DNA from: Bimuria novae-zelandiae CBS 107.79
Lineage: Eukaryota; Ascomycota; Dothideomycetes; Pleosporales; Didymosphaeriaceae
NCBI GenBank assembly: GCA_010015655.1
Contig: ML976761.1
Location: 176,649-240,648, forward strand
Length of the DNA stretch: 64,000 bases
Reading direction: 5' to 3'
The translations under genes were made by a program, and so were the position numbers. The notes under the pieces are model-generated. The model worked only from the letters and a program-made list of their open reading frames with translations. It was not told the origin of the DNA and searched no databases. This document shows positions 58,001-64,000 of this stretch, in pieces; position 1 is the first letter of the stretch, and every line of letters begins with the position of its first letter.

Positions 58001-59968
58001 AATAATATAAATAATGTCTATTGTAATTTAATAGAATAGTTATTATGCATGGCTCTTAGCCGGGCGTCTTAAGATAATATAAGTCATTCGAGCTTTAATA
58101 TATATTTAATAGAGATAGTCTATGTGTTCTCTTATTAGTTAAACGCTAGTGACGTTTGCCTCTAGTTATTTAACTACCTTATAGCCTAGGTAGCCCCAGA
58201 TCTAATGTATAACACGTTAGTTAATAACGTTAGTTGGCTTTAGTGCGTACGACGGGCGATATAATGCTCTAAACGTACTTAGTATTAAGTAGAGTAATAA
58301 TAAAGGTAGTTAATGTGATAGCTCTGCGTTAATAAGCTAGTAACCTTTGTTGTACTTAAGTTGTGTAATAACGTAGGACGGCTAATGCATATATAAGATA
58401 TTTTGGCTAGAGTTAAAGTGGATAGACTCTGTACGATAGCGAGCAAGTCCTAATACGCTTGTAAGAAAGCCTTTAACGTATGCGACGTGCGTTAGCTCTA
58501 GTATTTATAGTCTATATAGTGTACAAGCGACGAGTTTTATCGTGCCCTAAGCCGTAATAAGGATATAGCTATTGCTAGCATGGAGGTAGTGACGCTTTAG
58601 ATTGTCGTTCATCCTCTTCCAGCCGTGCCATAACTCTGTATTGATAACGTAGGTGTTCGACCCTGGATCAACGATCCATCGATTGAGAAGCTTAGTCTTG
58701 TCAGTGTCATCTCCAACCATCACTGTAAGCTCTCCCTCAGGCTCAGTATTAGTATCCAGCGTAATCATGTTTGAAACGTCATTTGATCGAGATTCGAGTG
58801 ATTCGAGTTCGAGAGAATCGACTTGATCGATACTAATATGTGATAGGCCAGCAACTGCCATAAAGGTGTTACTGTCTTTAGCAGGAGGATTACCATTATT
58901 AATTTGCAGTAATCTAGTATTCTATAGTTATTAGGCTACCTATTTAGTTAGAGCAGTCTTAATGCGCTTATTAATCTTAAAGTCTTTTTATACTTCCTTA
59001 ACCTTTTGCATAGCCTTAGTAGTAGGCTAATAGTCCTTTAAATGTTGTAGGTATCGTGTGTTAAAGATAAAGTAGTTAGCATACTAGTGCTTCTTCCCGC
59101 AGACATAGTTCTTAGATAGCTTGTCTTGGTCGCGACTACTACCTCGGCCGTTATTATGTTTAGAATCGACTTGTTTGGCGATGCCTAGCTCAGTAGCGGA
59201 TACTGCTAGGCCTGTTGAGTGTGGTTTTATACGGCGTAGATAGGTGGTCATCTCGGCGACGTAAGTCTCTAGAAATAAGATCTTAGCGGTAGTGCCTCGC
59301 GCTTTATACTTAAAGATCTCGCGCAGGCAGGACGTAGCGTACTCTTAATTAAGTATCTTATAGGTAATAAGGAAGTCCTCTTATAGTTAATTACTATTAG
59401 TCTTAGGCAGGCTAACAGCCTTGCCCTAAGCTATAATATATACCTAGTCTAATAGCTATTACTTAATCTTCTTTATAGCTCGTGGCGTAGTCTTAAGAGT
59501 ATTATATTTATTAGCTAGCTTATAACGGCATGTCGCGTCTATAGGATAAAGAAACTTCTTAAAAGTAACTAATTAGTTATATAGGGTATTATAATCCTTA
59601 ATTAGGTGTATATAGCGTGCAGTAATTATCTTACTAATATCTATATTTAGGTTAGCTAGTACCTTTATTTAAGTGTAGTACTTAGTGCGACGGCGTTCTT
59701 ATCGATTATATTCTTATTAATAGGATTCTTAATTATTAGTAGATAGGTAAGAGAGCCTAGTAGCTTTAAGTTCGTAATTAGTAAGTTAAGGCTTATAAAG
59801 CTCTTATAGCTTAAAGAGATTCTCCTTCGCTACGTTAGGGTTAATGTACTACTAGAGACTATGGCGGTTAGCAACGTCTCGGCGAATAAATAACTAGGTA
59901 AACTAGTTATCTAGTGTGTTTAGGACGATAGTAACTCGCGTTATAGCGGGGTCAGACTTAGTAGCCAT
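55100..59968 (-). pseudogene. Copia C gag-pol remnant
   Basis: It starts at ATG 59968-59966 (MATKSDPAITRVTIVLNTLD). Gag ends with a zinc knuckle (YVCGKKH*YANYF near 59090, of C-x-CGKKH type). The protease is in an open stretch at 58861-58547, with RWIVDPGSNTYVIN around the active site (DPGS where most have D-S/T-G). Integrase includes an open stretch at 57763-57551 (LPKSLLYKLYRTVAYILNRT, then GWKTPYEVV). RT and RNase H occupy about 56.8-55.1 kb and are the most decayed part. Stops are frequent, and open islands coincide with less AT-rich sequence. Confidence 0.88.
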
Positions 59969-60146
59969 TGCAGAGGCTATAGTCAACTGTATCGATGGAT
60001 CTAGGCAGAGATCCTAGTATGTGCGTTGTAAGAACGCGGTAACAGGTGCGTTGTAAAGAACGCGGTATAGCAACGTGTAACTCGTGTGTTAAGTAACGTT
60101 ATAGTAGCAGGTAAGAATAATCTAAGGTGCAAGCCAGGCTTATAAC

Positions 60147-60349
60147 TATCGCGGTAAGCAGAGCGCTAAGCGGATAGTACGCAGTGGAAAAGATTGCAGG
60201 ATTAAACTAAGGTTATTCTATTTAGAAGCTACAGAAGGTATAGGTGCGCAGGCACAAACAACGCTAGTCCTAGACAAAAAGAAGGTAAGTCGCAACCATG
60301 TCAAGGTAGGAGCAACTATCTTGTAGAGTAAGAGCTATAAACCGTGACA
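60147..60349 (-). repeat. Copia C 5' LTR (203 bp), RIP-mutated copy
   Basis: Partner of 54884-55086. By eye it differs at nine sites, every one a change to TA or AA context on this copy (TG to TA, CA to TA, GA to AA). Its first dinucleotide is now TA where the other copy has TG. Confidence 0.93.
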
Positions 60350-60831
60350 GCTCTAGAGCGCGTTGCGGATAACGTATTCTCTAACGTTTTAATATAAGAA
60401 TAGTCTATTAGTAAGGCAAGTAAAGCTTATTTAATAAGTTTCTTATAATTAAGTAACGTACTCTATAAGCTTATTAATTTATTTTTTAGAGAGTTAACGT
60501 AAATGCCTAAAGTACTTTTTTAGTATAATACGTTTAGCGTAGATCGTGTACTAGACTTACGCCTTAGTAATCTTAAAGAGCTAAGTAATATAACTTTACT
60601 TATAGCTAGCGCGAGTAAGAGTCTATACTTAAAGGTATTAGTCACGCGTAAGATGCGGCGTTGAACGACATAGCGTTGATAGAGGGCTTATTGTGAAGGC
60701 GGTGGAGATGGCAGATACACGTGTTCGTACAGAAATACCGAGGTTTAGGTGTAAACCAGTCTATAGGGGGATATTGCGTAACCCCTGTCTCCGGGGACCC
60801 ACCTCGAACACTTTTGCCTGATACCACAGTA

Positions 60832-61889
60832 GAGCATTGAACTACTCAACCTGCTGAGACAGGAGCCAACATCCAGTGCATCCAAAGAGGAGCTCGAGCC
60901 GCCGGAGAGGGGTGGTATTACTGTTACAATCAATGCAGTAAAACAAAGGGTAACCGTGCGAGGCCGTAAAATCGGTGTATCCTCGATTGTGTTTTTTTTT
61001 GTTGTGTTCCTGCTGCGCTCTCCACGAGCTAGCAGTAGGGTCTATTTACATGACGTATCTATTAACCTGTTGAGGTAAGAGGTGCTTGATATGATGAGGA
61101 AGCAGCACCAGTGGTCCGCGTCTCCTCATAACTGTCACAATTACGGCATGCCACGCTTGTTAGTGAGGATATGACGTGGTCTCTGTGCCAACGGGGTGCT
61201 GACTTAAAGGCCAACTTGATCAACGTCCTCACATCTTAGGAAGGTAGTGGCGCGAACCTAGCTGATTGATTTCTGATCGGCAACTTCTCCAAGGAGTCGC
61301 CCGTGTCGCGTCGAATTCATCGCCCGAAGCTCGAGAATGAGGCTGAACCTGGAGACGTGCTCAGAGAGCTTGCTTTTGCCCTATAGCTCAATCGCTTGTT
61401 CCTTGCTCTCCTTTCGCCGTGGCGAGAGATAGTTCAGGATGTATGCGTAGATCGAAGCGGTTGACTTCGCTTGTGTTGTGATGGCCGTGGGCATAGAGTA
61501 CGAGCGCGTCTTCGAGACGGACGAGGGGGAGGCTGGCTGGTCGGTGAGCCATCTGCAGATGATAGCGACGTCCGTGCGGGCTGAAACCAGTTCGGAGAGC
61601 TGCTGGTGACCCACACAGGTATCTAGTCGGCGTGAAGGTGACCTGCCAGGCAAGGTAAAGATAAAGCACGCTCGTATGACGTCTTAGAAGGAAGGAGCAA
61701 ACGCAGCGTCCCCCACCCTATAGCCATCTGCGGCTGATAGGTGATATCATACAAACAAGGCCCTAGACATGCTAGGGGAGGAGTGAACCAGTACAGGTTC
61801 ACGGAAACCAGGCTAGGTACAGCCGGAAAGGTTAGCGAGAGTACTTTCGCTCTCTACAGTGGAGGGACGCACAGCGTGAATGAGAGTAG
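60832..61889. other. Spacer right of the transposon island
   Basis: Normal base composition. A 90-codon open frame on the minus strand (61653-61381) is protein-like but matches nothing I recognise; overlapping frames on the same strand are equally long. A poly-T run lies at about 60993-61001. No gene is claimed. Confidence 0.4.
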
Positions 61890-62240
61890 TACACTGACAA
61901 GGGGAGAGATACACCACTTGACGGCTACTCCGAAGAGGAGTTCGAGCGCGTCTGCAGCGAGCTATGGGCGCAAGGCGCAAGGTCCTCAGCGGAATATCAC
62001 CTCCAGACGCTGTTCGACATCCTGCTCGGTCATTACATGCTCACCCGCGCTAGCAAGCAGAACCAGCATGGCCGGCTGGAGACGGTCGGGGCTCTACTAC
62101 ATAGGAAGCCGCTCGTTTGTATGTTCAGCGGCCTGGCTTTCTATTTATTCTACCGCTGGGACCTAGGAGAGGAGACATTCCCTGATTACCGCTCTGACTG
62201 CAAATCAAATTGGACGTCTAGAATTGGATTATCGTATTAA
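61890..62240 (+). pseudogene. NDC10_II / Crypton-like recombinase-domain fragment
   Basis: A plus-strand frame of 116 codons ends at TAA 62238-62240. It reads ...DTPLDGYSEEEFERVCSELW, then AEYHLQTLFDILLGHYMLTR, then ASKQNQHGRLETVGALLHRK and LVCMFSGLAFYLFYRWDLG. From memory of the family, this follows the fungal CBF3-subunit domain-2 (NDC10_II) proteins, which are tyrosine-recombinase-like and linked to Crypton transposons. In those, roughly 40 residues normally lie between LLGHYMLTR and the KQNQHGRLE block; here they are joined directly at about 62049, as if deleted in frame. The text after FPDYRSD is lost and no start codon or upstream domain was found, so this is a relic. The family assignment rests on recalled motifs, not on an alignment. 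Confidence 0.65.
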
Positions 62241-63298
62241 GGAAGTGAATGGCAACAGTTTCTCCATATGCCCGGAACCGGCGAGGCGTTGAGCTGTCTG
62301 CCGGATCTCTGTTCTGCACTACCAGAAACCAAACTCAGGAAAGAGTACTGTTCAGCCGCGTCACGCAAGAAAAAAATCTACCCGTCTGGCTTTTCGCATT
62401 ATGTCGGACGATACGGCGATGGAAGCCCTTTTTGAAGTAGCCGAGGACATGGACAGTCCGGATGGGATCGAACTTGGAAGTATCAACCATTGGGCGATGC
62501 GCCTGGGTGCTGACTAGTCGATTGGCGTCTAGAGCGAACGTTTGCGTGCGATATATTGCAGTGCACACGTAGGGAGCCGCTAGTTGCATACTTGTGCGAT
62601 AGCTGCATCACCTTATAATCCGTTTCTCCTGTTTCACAAGTAATTAAGGTGGGGAAATAGTGTTCTGTCGCCGGCAAAGGCGCGGATGTGCGCAGGTTAA
62701 TGGGCGTAACGGAGATGATGTCTGTAACCCGAAAGTGGTAAAACGGTAGCTGGGATTCAGCAATACCTGCGCGGCATCGCGATGGAGGGGCTGGATCCAG
62801 GACGCAGCAGTAAGGTAAAATGAGGCCTGGTAACCGAAAATTGTGAAACATCGTGAAACTGGTTAAATTAGGGTGCTGGTTATTTTAGGCACGGGTCAGA
62901 GACCGGACACCAGGAAGGCCTTGGAATCGACAAGGACTCGAAAACTAGGTCACTGTAACGGAAACCGCAAACCAAGCGCATCCAGTGACATCATACTCTA
63001 TACAGTATATAGTAAAGCGTAAGTCTCTCCTGCCACTGTGCCCTACAGAAACGGACGAAACAGTTTGGGAACTCAGCAGCAGTGATCAGGGACCTAAAAA
63101 CGGGCGCCTCAGTTTGAAATCTAGGCGTCGCGCAGGTTACAGTATGCAGGTCGTTCCATAGTCTACATATTTGTGGACAAGCTGGTCCCGGTTTCCAGTC
63201 CTAAGCTACCAAATTAAATTAGATGTCTTGTATATCTAAAAAAATGAAGCCGAAAGTCGAATGTCGCATAACACCGACTAATAACAAGCGTAACCTTA
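62241..63298. other. Spacer without a supported gene
   Basis: Open frames on both strands (for example 62851-62483 minus) are short, lack splice-joined partners and match no family. The sequence has normal composition. It probably holds the 3' flank of the cell-surface gene and possibly further decayed pieces of the recombinase relic. Confidence 0.4.
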
Positions 63299-64000
63299 CT
63301 AATAGTGTCGCGTTGGTTTCATTGAGTGGATAGAATAAGGTTTAGAGGTAGGAGTCGGTTTTGTTAGTGTGAGTGTCGTTGGGTATGGATAACAGTGCGT
63401 GCAGACTGTAACATAAGTTGCCCAGTCTTCAGGAATAGCGGCGGGCGTAGTTTTTGCTTCAGGACACACGGTTGTCGTGTACAATGTTGTAACCGTCTTG
63501 ATGCCCTCGGTACAAATGTCCAGGTATGTGGCTGAATTACGTAATTAGAATTCGCAGTTTGGGTCAAAGAGGATATCGTATGGCTTACTTGTAATGACGG
63601 TCACGATCATAGAATGCGAGTGGGATTTGGCGCCAGTAGGATAAGAGTTTAAGCCTGAGCCAGCGTAGGATTTGGAGCTGTGAGGATACGGTGCCGGGCT
63701 GGTGGAATATGATTTTGAGCTCGACATAGAATAGACATGTCCCGCTGCCGTTGAACCGGTAGAATAAGATTCAGCAGACGATGAAGACCGAGAGAGATAC
63801 GTCGTGCTTGATGTGGTAGGCGTAGCGGTGTAACTAATATATGGCGTGCTAATATTTCCGTGTGGAATACCAGTGTAATTTGCCACAGAGCTGATGGTAT
63901 AGCTGCTGCTCACGTACGATGATGTCGTTGCATTGGAGGGAGCGTTAGAGAGATAACTGCTGTTCGCGTACGGTGATGCTGTGGCATTGGAATAAGGAAC
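63299..64000 (-). CDS. Ser/Thr-rich probable cell-surface or wall protein (3' part)
   Basis: Partial gene, open to the window edge at 64000. Exon pieces 64000-63589 and 63531-63299 are joined by a 57-bp intron (63532-63588; GTAAGC...TTCAG) that keeps the frame, giving the last 215 residues. The upstream part is low-complexity Ser/Tyr/Thr with N-glycosylation-type NAT/NSS sites (SPYANSSYLSNAPSNATTSS) and repeated SKSYSTS/SSKSYAG units. After the intron comes a Cys-containing module, YLDICTEGIKTVTTLYTTTV, then CPEA...WATYVTVCTHC and YPTTLTLTKPTPTSK. This resembles the D-x-C-TG-TTVTTTYTTT-C-P and TTVTVCTVC modules of fungal secreted, wall-associated proteins. No GPI signal is visible at the C-terminus (HSMKPTRHY). 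The signal peptide would be outside the window. Function unknown. Confidence 0.75.

Larger units (their letters stand above)
54884..60349 (-). mobile_element. Copia C: Ty1/copia element in the Tc1
   Basis: A 5466-bp element with 203-bp LTRs and a perfect 5-bp duplication (GCTCT). Minus-strand gag-pol. It shares the polypurine tract CTGGGGGGTG with copia B but the LTRs are unrelated, so the two are related families. The interior is strongly RIP-mutated. Confidence 0.94.
54213..60650 (-). pseudogene. Tc1 transposase (DD34E), interrupted by copia C
   Basis: The C-terminal two thirds (54883 down to TAA 54213-54215) is completely open. It begins after the copia C junction with SRGYVRYIARAKPPLSKANR, then ILWSDETWVTGG (first Asp), FMQDGAPGHAAAST (second Asp) and SPDLNPIEAVWNKI, with exactly 34 residues between the second Asp and the Glu, the Tc1 DD34E signature. 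The N-terminal part lies beyond copia C (60355 to about 60650). It is AT-rich with several stops and its HTH can barely be followed. The join across the insertion is RNAL*|SRGYV after removing one GCTCT copy. The catalytic triad is intact, but the gene is dead because of the insertion and the N-terminal mutations. Confidence 0.9.
54068..60829 (-). mobile_element. Tc1-family transposon split by copia C
   Basis: Inverted terminal repeats begin CTGTGGTATCAGGCAAAAGT on the left (54068) and at the complement on the right (ending 60829), continuing with TTCGAGGTGG and ACAGGGGTT blocks. TA lies at 54066-54067 and 60830-60831. Without copia C and one copy of its duplication the element is about 1.29 kb, normal for Tc1. 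The transposase gene is on the minus strand. Confidence 0.93.

Noticed and set aside
61381..61669. Three overlapping ~60-93-codon minus-strand frames as a gene
   Set aside because: No domain, no start or splice context, and several frames are open over the same GC-rich stretch. Left as unassigned.

Overview
This window looks like a filamentous ascomycete (Pezizomycotina) chromosome. The evidence is a eukaryotic ribosomal protein gene and a vacuolar cation exchanger, both with several 50-86 bp introns, next to a long AT-rich transposon island. The island carries the marks of repeat-induced point mutation (RIP): TA in place of CA and TG, many TAG/TAA codons in otherwise collinear reading frames, and catalytic Asp codons changed to Asn. 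I cannot name the species from the sequence alone.

Left flank (1-5.7 kb): 40S ribosomal protein eS17 (337-916, minus) and a CAX-type Ca2+/H+ exchanger (1539-3166, minus). After these come spacer DNA, a possible gene fragment (4390-4660, minus) and a short hairpin MITE-like repeat (5074-5200).

Transposon island (about 5.74-60.83 kb), with element ends taken from terminal repeats and target-site duplications (TSDs): gypsy-1 (plus, to 13717, with a ~0.25 kb insertion in its RNase H region); Fot1/pogo E1 (13720-15846); Fot1 E2 (15849-26094), which contains Fot1 E3 (17805-25938, minus), which in turn contains a Tad1-like LINE (18697-24731, minus); gypsy-2 fragment (26097-28543, minus); copia A1 (28544-37333, plus), split by a hAT element (31981-35125); copia A2 (37334-52199, minus, 3' half missing), split by chromodomain gypsy-3 (38813-45997) and copia B (46788-51840, minus); a Tc1/mariner pseudogene (M1, about 52366-53915); and a Tc1 element (54068-60829, minus), split by copia C (54884-60349, minus).

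Right flank (60.83-64 kb): mostly anonymous spacer, a decayed NDC10_II/Crypton-like recombinase-domain fragment (61890-62240), and the 3' part of a Ser/Thr-rich probable cell-surface protein gene running off the window (63299-64000, minus).

The main biological content is a record of invasion and silencing. Nested insertions can be ordered from their junctions. Mutation intensity changes sharply over short distances, most clearly where copia C cuts one Tc1 gene into an intact half and a mutated half. Some elements have flanks that do not match, which suggests ectopic recombination between repeats. No tRNA, rRNA or CRISPR array was recognised.
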